A stretch of 64,000 nucleotides of DNA from RYN-124 sp033851845. Its GTDB lineage: Bacteria > Actinomycetota > Actinomycetes > Mycobacteriales > SCTD01. The translations under genes were made by a program, and so were the position numbers. The notes under the pieces are model-generated. The model searched no databases, had not been told where the DNA came from, and saw nothing but the letters and a program-made list of their open reading frames with translations. This document shows positions 55,624 through 62,206 of this stretch, one piece after another. Within the stretch, counting starts at the first letter, position 1. Every line of letters begins with the position of its first letter. The DNA lies in assembly GCA_033851845.1 (NCBI GenBank), contig JAWWOH010000080.1, forward strand, positions 1 through 64,000. The letters are read 5' to 3'.

Positions 55624-55685
55624 GGCTGCTCGTCGGTCTGCTCGTCGCGACGGTCGCCGCGCTGCGCGCGACCTGGTCCCCTTGA
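55620..55685 (+). CDS. 21-residue hydrophobic peptide inside the operon
   Basis: ATG to TGA with sequence MRLLVGLLVATVAALRATWS followed by Pro. It begins in the stop codon of the TlpA-like gene (ATGA), in the same style as the other junctions, and ends 9 nt before the next start. One short hydrophobic helix with Arg residues at both ends would suit a membrane micropeptide, but it could also be a translational bridge that couples ribosomes to the next gene. No cysteine. Conservation of the peptide in related operons would decide. Confidence 0.42.
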   Translation: MRLLVGLLVATVAALRATWSP

Positions 55686-55694
55686 GGCGAGTCG

Positions 55695-56255
55695 ATGCTG
55701 ACCAGCATCAGCCCGCTCGGTGAGCGGGCACGAGGCAACCGGTGGGCCGTGACGGTGACGCTGTACGTCATCGCGTCGCTGCTCGGCGGCGTGACGATCG
55801 GCGCGCTGCTCGGTTTCGCGGGGTCGTTCTTCGACGCGACGCCGTGGCTCGCGGCAGCCGCGTGCGCCGTGGCAGCTGGGCTGGATCTGGTTCGTCGGTT
55901 GCCGACGCTGCGGCGACAGGTCGACGAGGACTGGCTGACCCGTTACCGCGGCTGGGTCTACGGCGTCGGCTTCGGCTACCAGCTCGGCCTCGGCGTCGTC
56001 ACGATCGTGACCAGCGCGGCGACCTACGCGATGCTCGCGCTCTGCCTGCTCAGCGGCAGCACCGTGGCCGGCCTCGCGATCGGCGGTTGCTTCGGCCTGG
56101 TGCGCGCGCTGCCCCTCCTTGCTCTGCGAGGAGCTGTCACGCCGGACGCCCTGCGAGCGATCGCGGCTCGACTGGAGGTGCTGTCAGCTGCGGCCGGCCG
56201 GACGGCGACCGTCGTGCTGGCCGGTGCGGCGGTTGTCTTGGCGGTGACGGCGTGA
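55695..56255 (+). CDS. Multi-pass membrane protein of unknown function
   Basis: A 186-aa protein with about five helices (residues 17-40, 46-66, 92-120, 122-140 and 165-186) and a cytoplasmic loop RRLPTLRRQVDEDWLTRYRG. It has single Cys residues in three helices (AACAVAAG, LCLLSG, GGCFGLVR), which could act like the paired helix cysteines of CcdA/DsbD-type electron carriers; this is conjecture. The GGCFGLVRALPLLALRGAV segment resembles a small membrane-redox protein. It lies between redox genes and a 150-aa protein, and its stop overlaps the next start (GTGA). Confidence 0.65.
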   Translation: MLTSISPLGERARGNRWAVTVTLYVIASLLGGVTIGALLGFAGSFFDATPWLAAAACAVAAGLDLVRRLPTLRRQVDEDWLTRYRGWVYGVGFGYQLGLGVVTIVTSAATYAMLALCLLSGSTVAGLAIGGCFGLVRALPLLALRGAVTPDALRAIAARLEVLSAAAGRTATVVLAGAAVVLAVTA

Positions 56256-56704
56256 CGCTGGTCGCCGGCGGTCTGCGTCTGGAGCTCCCGGCCGGATGGG
56301 AGGCGCGGGTGCGTCGGCAGGCACCGTCGCAACCGGGTCGTCCCGGCAACGTGCTGCTGCACGCGGCGACGATCCCGCTGCCGGAGGAGCGCGGCGACTT
56401 CGGTAGCGGCGTGGTCGAGCGACTCGGCCCGGACGACGCCTTCCTGGCGCTGTTCGAGTACGACGAAAGGGATGCGGTGAAGGTGCTGTTCAAGGCTCCG
56501 CGCATCCCGGTGCCGAAGCCGTCGGACTTCTCCCCCGACGTCCTGCAGCGCACCACGGCCGGCAACACCGGTGCGCAGTGGTTCTTCTCGGCGTCGGGCC
56601 GGCCGTTCTCGATGCACGCCGTCCTCGGCAGTCATGCCCGCCGCGCACCCGGCGCGACGAAGCTGGCGCGACTGCTGCAGGGGCTGACGGTGGACAGTCT
56701 GTGA
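56252..56704 (+). CDS. Hypothetical 150-residue operon protein
   Basis: A 150-aa soluble protein, not recognised. VAGGLRLELPAGWEARVRRQ at the start and FSMHAVLGSHARRAPGATKL at the end suggest a small beta-rich fold like those of DUF-type proteins associated with LGFP or secretion operons. No signal peptide, no cysteine, so it probably stays in the cytoplasm. Because it starts in the stop of the membrane protein (GTGA) and ends in the start of the Cys-rich gene (GTGA), its amount is tied to theirs. It could be a chaperone or a Tat-proofreading factor for the Cys-rich partner; that is speculation. Confidence 0.62.
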   Translation: MTLVAGGLRLELPAGWEARVRRQAPSQPGRPGNVLLHAATIPLPEERGDFGSGVVERLGPDDAFLALFEYDERDAVKVLFKAPRIPVPKPSDFSPDVLQRTTAGNTGAQWFFSASGRPFSMHAVLGSHARRAPGATKLARLLQGLTVDSL

Positions 56705-58185
56705 CCGCCACCGCGGACGCGCTGCAGGCGCTCGGCCGCGGCTCGGACTCCGGCCTGGCCCAGCGAGCGGCTGACGCCGTGACGGGGTGGCTGAGCCGGC
56801 GTACGTCTCGAAGAGGTTTTCTCGTCCGGGCCGGCGTCGTCGGCAGCGCGCTCGCGGTCGACACGATCGGCTTCGCGTTGAGGCCGCAGTCGGCATACGC
56901 GTCGGTCTGCGGGCCAGGCAGCAACTGCGGGTCGGGGTGGACGGTCTTCTGCGCGACCATCAACAACGGCGTCAACAGGTGCCCCGAAGGCTCGGTCGCG
57001 GCCGGCTGGTGGAAGGCCGACGGCGCGTCGCTGTGCGGCGGCCACGCGCGCTACATCGTCGACTGCAACGCGACCTGCACCAACTGCGGCGGCGGTGGCT
57101 CGGGGATCTGCGCACGGTCGTGCTGGTCGTGCAGCTGCCGCTGCGGCCCGAGCTCGTCGTGCGACCAGCGCAAGGCGTGCTGCAACGCGTTCCGCTACGG
57201 CCAGTGCCACCAGGAGGTGCCGCAGGTCGGTGGCGTCGTGTGCCGGGTCGTGTCCTGCACGCCGCCCTGGAGGTGGGAGCGCTGCTCGACCGCGCCGGCG
57301 ACCGACAACAACACGCGCAACCACAACTCCGCGCAGCTGCCCAGGGCCTACACCTCCATCACGGCGCGACACATTCGGCTGGGCGAGAACGGCTCGAAGC
57401 TCGGCAACACGGTCTACGGCGAGTTCGCGGTGCCGGGCGGTCGGGCGCAGCGCTACGAGAACGGCCGGATCAGCGCCAGCACGGCGACCGGCGCACACGA
57501 GATGCTCGAGCCGATCGCCGGCACCTTCGTGCGCAACGGGGGTGAGGGCGGAACGCTCGGGTTCCCGGCGACGGGCACGGTGGTGTCGCGGGACGGGCGG
57601 GGGCTGGTGAACCGGTTCCAGCGCGGCCGGATCTCGTTCCACCCCGACCTCGGGACGTTCGTGCTGACGGGTGCGATCGCGACGCGCTACGCGGCTGCCG
57701 ATGGGGAGGACGGTCAACTCGGGTTCCCGGTGAGCGACGCGACGGTGACCGACGACGGGCTGGGGTCCTATGCGCGCTTCCAGCACGGCCGGGCGTCCCA
57801 GCTCGGTACGGGCGAGGTCTTCCTGACCCACGACGTCATCGCGGACGCCTATGAGCGTGCGGAGGCGGAGGTCGGCGTCCTCGGCTTCCCGCTCGCCGGC
57901 GAGCAGGTCGTGGCCAGCGGACGGTTCCAGCAGTTCCAGTACGGCCGGATCAGCGGCAACCTCGTCACTCGTGCGCACTGGCTGTCCCGGGCGATCGCGG
58001 CGAAATACGTCGAGCTGGGTGCCGAGACGTCCAGCCTCGGCTTCCCGATCGCGGACGAGTACGACGCACATGCCTGGCCATGGAAGACACCGGCCAACCC
58101 CGAGGTCCGCACCGTGCTGTTCGAGCACGGCTCGATCACCCACGAGGTCTTCACCGGCCGGGTGGTCGTCCAGCAGACGCCCTAG
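56701..58185 (+). CDS. Tat-exported Cys-rich protein (MADH light-chain-like) with LGFP repeats
   Basis: A 494-aa secreted protein. Residues 32-67 are a Tat signal (SRRGFLV at 36-42, hydrophobic stretch to 60, cleavage AYA/SV near 67). Residues 70-195 hold all 20 cysteines, with GWTVFCATINNGVNRCP, GWWKAD and CNATCTNCGG resembling the light chain of methylamine dehydrogenase (MauA). The rest, Cys-free, has LGFP repeats (LGFPATG about 286, LGFPVSD 340, LGFPLAG 394, LGFPIAD 446), which bind mycobacterial-type cell walls. The even Cys number suggests all are paired. No MauB heavy chain is near. Tryptophans at 103-104 and 190-192 could be TTQ-type candidates, but there is no MauG, so a quinone cofactor is unlikely. 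Confidence 0.85.
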   Translation: MTATADALQALGRGSDSGLAQRAADAVTGWLSRRTSRRGFLVRAGVVGSALAVDTIGFALRPQSAYASVCGPGSNCGSGWTVFCATINNGVNRCPEGSVAAGWWKADGASLCGGHARYIVDCNATCTNCGGGGSGICARSCWSCSCRCGPSSSCDQRKACCNAFRYGQCHQEVPQVGGVVCRVVSCTPPWRWERCSTAPATDNNTRNHNSAQLPRAYTSITARHIRLGENGSKLGNTVYGEFAVPGGRAQRYENGRISASTATGAHEMLEPIAGTFVRNGGEGGTLGFPATGTVVSRDGRGLVNRFQRGRISFHPDLGTFVLTGAIATRYAAADGEDGQLGFPVSDATVTDDGLGSYARFQHGRASQLGTGEVFLTHDVIADAYERAEAEVGVLGFPLAGEQVVASGRFQQFQYGRISGNLVTRAHWLSRAIAAKYVELGAETSSLGFPIADEYDAHAWPWKTPANPEVRTVLFEHGSITHEVFTGRVVVQQTP

Positions 58186-58188
58186 ATT
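58183..58188 (+). promoter_or_regulatory. -10 hexamer TAGATT, leaderless type
   Basis: TAGATT starts with the stop codon of the Cys-rich gene and ends 6 nt before the ATG of the next gene, so that gene is separately transcribed. Confidence 0.5.
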
Positions 58189-58194
58189 CGCGTC

Positions 58195-58590
58195 ATGTCA
58201 CTGGATCGCCTGCTCGGCAGCTGGCAGGTCAGCATGCAGCACGTCGCGATGAAGGAGCCGGTCCCCATCCGGCAGCACTTCGAGCGGGTCCTTGCCGACG
58301 CCTTCGTCATGTTCCGCTCGACCTGTGAGCACCCCGACTTCCCGGACGCGATCGCGCTGATCGAGCAGACCAAGTACCACTACTTCGACGTCCGTGGCAT
58401 CACCCGCGTCTTCGACTTCCAGATCGACGATGCCGGTTGGTCGATGATCCGCCGCGACCCCGACTTCTGGCAGCGCTCGACCGTAAGGTTCGTCGGGACC
58501 GACGCCATGGAAGGCGCCGGCGAGAACTCCCACGACGGCGGCGCCACTTGGGTGCACGACTACGCGATCTCGTACAGCCGCAGCGACTGA
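58195..58590 (+). CDS. Conserved hypothetical protein, lipocalin-like
   Basis: A 131-aa soluble protein beginning MSLDRLLGSWQVSMQHVAMK. The first strand LLGSWQVSM is like the start of lipocalin/DUF1579-type barrels, followed by YFDVRGITRVFDFQI and a C-terminal strand VHDYAISYSR. One Cys (RSTCEHPDF) and several His. No signal peptide. Leaderless start. It is probably a small ligand-binding or stress-related protein; no specific function can be given. Confidence 0.7.
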   Translation: MSLDRLLGSWQVSMQHVAMKEPVPIRQHFERVLADAFVMFRSTCEHPDFPDAIALIEQTKYHYFDVRGITRVFDFQIDDAGWSMIRRDPDFWQRSTVRFVGTDAMEGAGENSHDGGATWVHDYAISYSRSD

Positions 58591-58600
58591 GCTCTTGGGG

Positions 58601-58780
58601 CTAGGGGCGGCTGCGGTCCTGCGCCACCCCAGCCAGCGCGACAACCTCGGCGTACCGATCCGCGTACGCCATCAGCTCGTCGAGCGCGGCGTCCTCATGT
58701 CGACCGGCCCGACACCAGGCCGGCCAGTCCACGGCGCACGCAAAGGCCTTCTTGTCGGTGGCCTCGACGTACACCTTCAT
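58601..58780 (-). pseudogene. Truncated gene: N-terminal 59 codons of a DinB/HicB-like actinobacterial protein
   Basis: A 59-aa frame that starts MKVYVEATDKKAFACAVDWP and continues AWCRAGRHEDAALDEL and MAYADRYAEVVALAGVA before a stop at QDRSRP. The first 52 residues look like the N-terminus of a roughly 200-aa actinobacterial family (V-E-x-T-x-K-K-A-F-A-x-A-x-D-W-P-G-W). The rest is absent, so the gene is cut short, probably by a deletion between this point and the convergent gene. It begins 1 nt after the MaoC stop codon, so it may still be translated as a C-terminally missing peptide. Confidence 0.62.
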
Positions 58781-58781
58781 G

Positions 58782-59231
58782 TCACACGAACATCAGCGAC
58801 AAGGTCTCCGCAACGCACACCGGCTTCGCCAGGCCCTCGCCTTCGACGACGACCTTCTGCGTGATCATCACGCCCATCGGGTGGTCGGCCACGTCGGCGA
58901 GCGTGCTGGTCGCCCGAACACGGGTGCCGACCGGCAGCGGCGTCGGGAACCGCACCTTGTTGACGCCGTAGTTGATGCCGCCGGCCACGCCCTCGACGGG
59001 CGGCATCAACGGCCCGGCGAGTGCGGGCAGCAGCGACAGGCTGAGGTAGCCGTGCGCGATCGTCTGCCCGAAGGGGCCGTTCTTCGCGGCCTCCTCGTCG
59101 ATATGGATCCACTGGTGGTCCTCAGTGGCGTCGGCGAACGCGTTGACGCGCGGCTGGTCGACGAGCAGCCACTCGCTCGGTCCGCGCTCCTCACCAATGA
59201 GGCCCTTGAGCTTCTCGCTGAGATCAGACAT
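58782..59231 (-). CDS. MaoC-like (R)-specific enoyl-CoA hydratase
   Basis: A 149-aa hot-dog fold protein. The hydratase-2 motif is intact: FADATEDHQWIHIDEEAA with the catalytic Asp and His, then FGQTIAHGYLSLSLLPAL. MaoC proteins hydrate trans-2-enoyl-CoA to (R)-3-hydroxyacyl-CoA in fatty-acid and polyester metabolism. GGAGGGGAC precedes the ATG. A 3-oxoacyl-reductase-like SDR is encoded upstream in the same direction, 58 bp away, consistent with a two-step acyl-CoA pathway. The truncated gene is directly downstream. Confidence 0.91.
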   Translation of the reverse strand: MSDLSEKLKGLIGEERGPSEWLLVDQPRVNAFADATEDHQWIHIDEEAAKNGPFGQTIAHGYLSLSLLPALAGPLMPPVEGVAGGINYGVNKVRFPTPLPVGTRVRATSTLADVADHPMGVMITQKVVVEGEGLAKPVCVAETLSLMFV

Positions 59232-59289
59232 GTCCGTCCCCTCCGTCGTCGTTGCCGCCGATCCTGTCAGGGCGGCTCTGCCTTGCCTG

Positions 59290-60036
59290 CTAGTGGCCCA
59301 GCGTGACACCGCCATCGACCACGAGTGTCTCGCCGGTGATCCAGCTCGCGTCGTCACTGAGGAGGAACGCCGCCGCCTTTGCCGTGTCCTCGGGTACGCC
59401 GAGCCGCTTGAGCGGGTAGGCCTGCGCCACGTCGTCCTCGCGACCCTCGTAAAGCGCCTTGGCAAAGGTCGTCTTGACGACCGCCGGGGCGATGGCGTTG
59501 ACGCGCACGGTGGGGCCGAGCTCGACGCCGAGTTGGCGGGTCAGGTGGATGAGTGCGGCCTTGCTCGCGTTGTAGGCGCCGATCGGAGCACCGGCCCGGA
59601 TGCCGCCGACGCTGGCGACGTTGAGGATGCTGCCGCCGTTGTCCTTCAACCAGGCCCGCCACGCCTGCTGCACCCAGGCCAGCGTTGCGGTGACGTTGAC
59701 TTCAAAGACCTTGCGTACGGCGGACAGCTCGGCGTCGACCAGTGGTCCGTACTGCGGGTTGACCGCGGCGTTGTTGACCAGGTGGTCGAGCCGGCCGAAC
59801 CGTTCGATCGCGAGTGCGACAGCAGCGGCCTGATGCGCCTCGTCGTCCGCACTCCCCCGCGCCGCGGCCGCGACGTCGTGACCGAGCTCAGCGACGACCT
59901 TGTCGAGCTCCTCCTGCTTGCGGGCGGTCACCACGACGCGCGCGCCGCGGTTGACGAGCTCCTGTGCGATGCCCAGGCCGATGCCCCTGGTGCCTCCGGT
60001 GATGAGCGCGACGCGTCCTTCGAAGTCCTTGGTCAT
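59290..60036 (-). CDS. SDR oxidoreductase, 3-oxoacyl-ACP/CoA reductase-like (FabG-type)
   Basis: A 248-aa classical SDR. ITGGTRGIGLGIA (residues 12-24) binds NADPH, VNNAAVNPQYG is the NNAG-type motif, and LNVASVGG with YNASKAAL supplies Ser, Tyr and Lys. The C-terminal SWITGETLVVDGG is typical of FabG-like proteins. Paired with MaoC it would reduce 3-oxoacyl thioesters. The ATG was chosen over one three codons upstream because CAGGAT ends 7 nt before it. The non-coding stretch beyond the start holds a small transcription unit on the plus strand. Confidence 0.91.
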   Translation of the reverse strand: MTKDFEGRVALITGGTRGIGLGIAQELVNRGARVVVTARKQEELDKVVAELGHDVAAAARGSADDEAHQAAAVALAIERFGRLDHLVNNAAVNPQYGPLVDAELSAVRKVFEVNVTATLAWVQQAWRAWLKDNGGSILNVASVGGIRAGAPIGAYNASKAALIHLTRQLGVELGPTVRVNAIAPAVVKTTFAKALYEGREDDVAQAYPLKRLGVPEDTAKAAAFLLSDDASWITGETLVVDGGVTLGH

Positions 60037-60087
60037 GGTGCGCATCCTGCCGTGCGGCTCAAGCGAGGGAACAAACGCGTCGACTGG

Positions 60088-60098
60088 TACGCTATAAC
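60088..60098 (+). promoter_or_regulatory. Candidate promoter of the 9-codon gene (TACGCT/TATAAC)
   Basis: TACGCT (60088-60093) and TATAAC (60093-60098) are two overlapping -10-like hexamers within an AT-rich patch. GGGAAC at 60067-60072 could be a -35 of an ECF type. The predicted transcript would start about 60105 and run to the terminator at 60324. Confidence 0.4.
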
Positions 60099-60244
60099 CA
60101 GTAGCCCACACAGTGGCTGCCCGGTGAGCACCTCCCGGTTCAGGAAGTCCAGCGCAGGTCGCAACGCGATGCGCAGCAGGCTTCATGCCCTGCCCTCCAC
60201 CAAGGTGAATCGCAAGACGGTGGTCGGGCCCAGAGAGGAACGAC

Positions 60245-60274
60245 ATGGACGACTTCGGTCCCTGGGACGACTAG
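60245..60274 (+). CDS. 9-residue peptide gene (MDDFGPWDD)
   Basis: ATG with an AGAGGAA ribosome site 4-5 nt upstream, nine codons and a TAG stop, 17 nt before a perfect terminator hairpin. About 145 nt of untranslated leader precede it. The peptide is acidic with one Trp. The following TrmH gene has its own -10 element (CAGGCT 6 nt before its ATG), so this looks like an independent micro-gene or small RNA carrying a peptide. Trp-type attenuation is an alternative if transcripts read through. Confidence 0.45.
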   Translation: MDDFGPWDD

Positions 60275-60291
60275 TCCCATCACAGCTTGAC

Positions 60292-60324
60292 GCGGCGGGC
60301 CACCTTCGGGGGGCCCGCCGCTTT
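60292..60324 (+). terminator. Rho-independent-type terminator
   Basis: GCGGCGGGCC (60292-60301) pairs perfectly with GGCCCGCCGC (60312-60321) around 10 nt, then TTT. It separates the 9-codon gene from the TrmH gene, whose start is 23 nt downstream. Confidence 0.85.
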
Positions 60325-60346
60325 GCATCTCGGGCAGGCTGCAGCC

Positions 60347-61000
60347 ATGGCAGCCGTGCAACTCGAGGGGTTCCATGCGGTCAAGCACACGCTGCGGTTC
60401 GCGTCGGAGCTCATCGACACGCTGACGATCACCGACGTCGATGCCGTACGCCGGCTCGCCCCGCTGGCGCCGGACATCATCGACGAGCTACTGGCGCGGG
60501 CGACCGTCGGCGGCGTCGAGCACCCGACGGGGGTCGAAGGAACAGCGCGGCGACCGGCCGAGGACCGGTCCGTCCTGACCTCGCGCCGATCACCGCTGGT
60601 GCTGCTCGACGAACCGCGCCATCCGGGCAATGCGGGCGCGGTCATCAGGGTGGCTGCAGCGGCCGGCGCGAGTGGCGTGGCGATGACCGGAACGCTCGAC
60701 CCCTGGCAGGCAGCCGTCGTACGAGGCAGTGCCGGGCTGCACTTCGCACTCCCGGTCCTGCACGTCGATCCGGATGAGGTCACCGGTCCGCTTCTGGTGC
60801 TCGATGCCGAGGGCGACGAGGGCTGGCAGGTGCCCGATGACGCCGTGCTGGTTGTCGGGAGTGAACGTGACGGCGTGACCCCCCATCTGCGCGAGCGGGC
60901 CGACGCGGTCATCCGTCTGCCGATGACTCCCGGCGTCAGCAGCCTCAACCTTGCAACCGCGGCAGCCGCTGTTCTCTATCACTGGCGACTCAGACCGTGA
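60347..61000 (+). CDS. TrmH/SpoU-family RNA 2'-O-methyltransferase
   Basis: A 217-aa SPOUT-fold enzyme that methylates a ribose 2'-OH of rRNA or tRNA. Motif 1 is EPRHPGNAGAVIRVAAAAGA, motif 2 VLVVGSERDGVTP and motif 3 RLPMTPGVSSLNLATAAAAV, where N and R are the usual catalytic residues and the glycine-rich loops form the SAM knot. Preceding 85 residues are a short N-terminal domain. The start is at MAAVQLEGF, with CAGGCT 6 nt upstream. It lies directly after the terminator of the 9-codon unit. The target RNA is unknown. Confidence 0.91.
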   Translation: MAAVQLEGFHAVKHTLRFASELIDTLTITDVDAVRRLAPLAPDIIDELLARATVGGVEHPTGVEGTARRPAEDRSVLTSRRSPLVLLDEPRHPGNAGAVIRVAAAAGASGVAMTGTLDPWQAAVVRGSAGLHFALPVLHVDPDEVTGPLLVLDAEGDEGWQVPDDAVLVVGSERDGVTPHLRERADAVIRLPMTPGVSSLNLATAAAAVLYHWRLRP

Positions 61001-61013
61001 GAGCGTCGCGACT

Positions 61014-61799
61014 ATGACGCAACCACCGTCCCTGTTCGGTGCAGCCGACGCCGCTGCGGCGTACGAGACGAATCTGGTGTCCCGCGTCTTCCTGCCGTTC
61101 GCCCAGCGCCTGGTCGACCTGGCTGCGCCGACCAGCAACGAAAACGTCCTCGATCTCGCGTGCGGCACCGGTGCGGTGACCCGCATCGTCGCGGCACGCT
61201 GCGGCGCCGAGCGCGTCACTGGTGTCGACATCACCGAGGCGATGCTGGACGTCGCGCGCTCACTCATCCCCGATGTCACCTTCCTGCTCGGTGCGTTCGA
61301 CGCCCTTCCGGTGCCGGATGCATGCGCCGACCTCGTGCTGTGCCAGCAGGGGCTGCAGTTCGCACCAGACCGGGCAGCGGCTGTCAGTGAAATGGCCCGC
61401 GTGCTGCGACCCGGTGGTCGGATCGCGGTCTCCTGCTGGGTGGATATCGCGCGCCACCCGGTCTTCAACGCGTTCCGCACAGCTCTCATCGAGCTCGGTT
61501 GGGACGATCTCTTACAGCTGTTCGCGGCCCCTTTCAGCCTGCCGGCTGCAGAGCTCGAGACGCTGTTCGCAGCGGCTGCCTTCGCCGGCGTCATGACAAC
61601 CGAGGTCACCCTCGACCTCATCGTCGGGGATCCACGCGAGATGGCCCGGATCTACGCGAGCGTGCCGCCCTTCTCCGCGAGATTCCTCGCCGCCACCGAA
61701 GCGGAGCAGCAGCGCTACCTCGACACCGTTACGGCAGGGCTCACCAACTGCGAGCCGTTCACTACATCGGTCCTCACCGCGATCCGCGCAAACGTCTGA
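61014..61799 (+). CDS. Class I SAM-dependent methyltransferase
   Basis: A 261-aa small-molecule methyltransferase. VLDLACGTGAVTRIVAARCG is the SAM glycine loop, VTGVDITEAMLDVAR the acidic loop, and DLVLCQQGLQFAPDRAAAVS with MARVLRPGGRIAVSCW the UbiE-like tail of the domain. The C-terminal quarter (SLPAAELETLFAAAAFAGV) resembles the lid of UbiE/phospholipid-type enzymes. Substrate unknown. It begins 13 bp after the TrmH stop, possibly cotranscribed. Confidence 0.9.
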   Translation: MTQPPSLFGAADAAAAYETNLVSRVFLPFAQRLVDLAAPTSNENVLDLACGTGAVTRIVAARCGAERVTGVDITEAMLDVARSLIPDVTFLLGAFDALPVPDACADLVLCQQGLQFAPDRAAAVSEMARVLRPGGRIAVSCWVDIARHPVFNAFRTALIELGWDDLLQLFAAPFSLPAAELETLFAAAAFAGVMTTEVTLDLIVGDPREMARIYASVPPFSARFLAATEAEQQRYLDTVTAGLTNCEPFTTSVLTAIRANV

Positions 61800-61852
61800 C
61801 AGCGGCTGAGGGGCGGCCCTACGTTCGGGGTCCCCGAGACGAGGAGGTCTGG

Positions 61853-62206
61853 ATGTCCCACGAGGCGACGCTCCGGTCCATGTACGACGCCATGAACAAC
61901 AAGGACACGTCCACGATCAAGGACCTCATCGCCGAGGACGCGACCTTTCACATGCTGCCTAACCCCGTCCTCCCGGCCACGACGATCACCGGTCGCGACG
62001 AGATCCTCGCGTTCATGGAGAAGCACATCCCGCAGCTCGACATGGTGCAGGAGATCCAGCAGATCTCCGTTCAGGACGACTTCGCGACGGTCTACGTGAC
62101 GTCGAACAGCAAGGGCACCGATGGCTCCCCCCTCACGGTCAAGTGGGCCGACCTCTTCCAGTTCGACGGTGACCGCATCAAGGGCCACGTCAGCCTGTCG
62201 AGCTGA
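61853..62206 (+). CDS. SnoaL/NTF2-like protein
   Basis: A 117-aa single-domain alpha+beta-barrel protein. MYDAMNNKDTSTIKDLIAED opens the fold, FHMLPNPVLPATTITGRDEI leads into the pocket, and VKWADLFQFDGDRIKGH closes it. Such proteins act as ketosteroid isomerase-like enzymes or ligand-binding domains. No obvious catalytic pair. Strong CGAGGAGGT ribosome site 5-6 nt before the ATG. It ends directly against the convergent hrpA gene (no gap). Confidence 0.88.
   Translation: MSHEATLRSMYDAMNNKDTSTIKDLIAEDATFHMLPNPVLPATTITGRDEILAFMEKHIPQLDMVQEIQQISVQDDFATVYVTSNSKGTDGSPLTVKWADLFQFDGDRIKGHVSLSS

Noticed and set aside
60245..60346. Classical Trp-type ribosome-mediated attenuation of trmH by the 9-codon ORF
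   Set aside because: Not excluded but down-ranked: only one Trp codon is present, no alternative antiterminator stem is apparent, and trmH has its own -10-like hexamer after the terminator.
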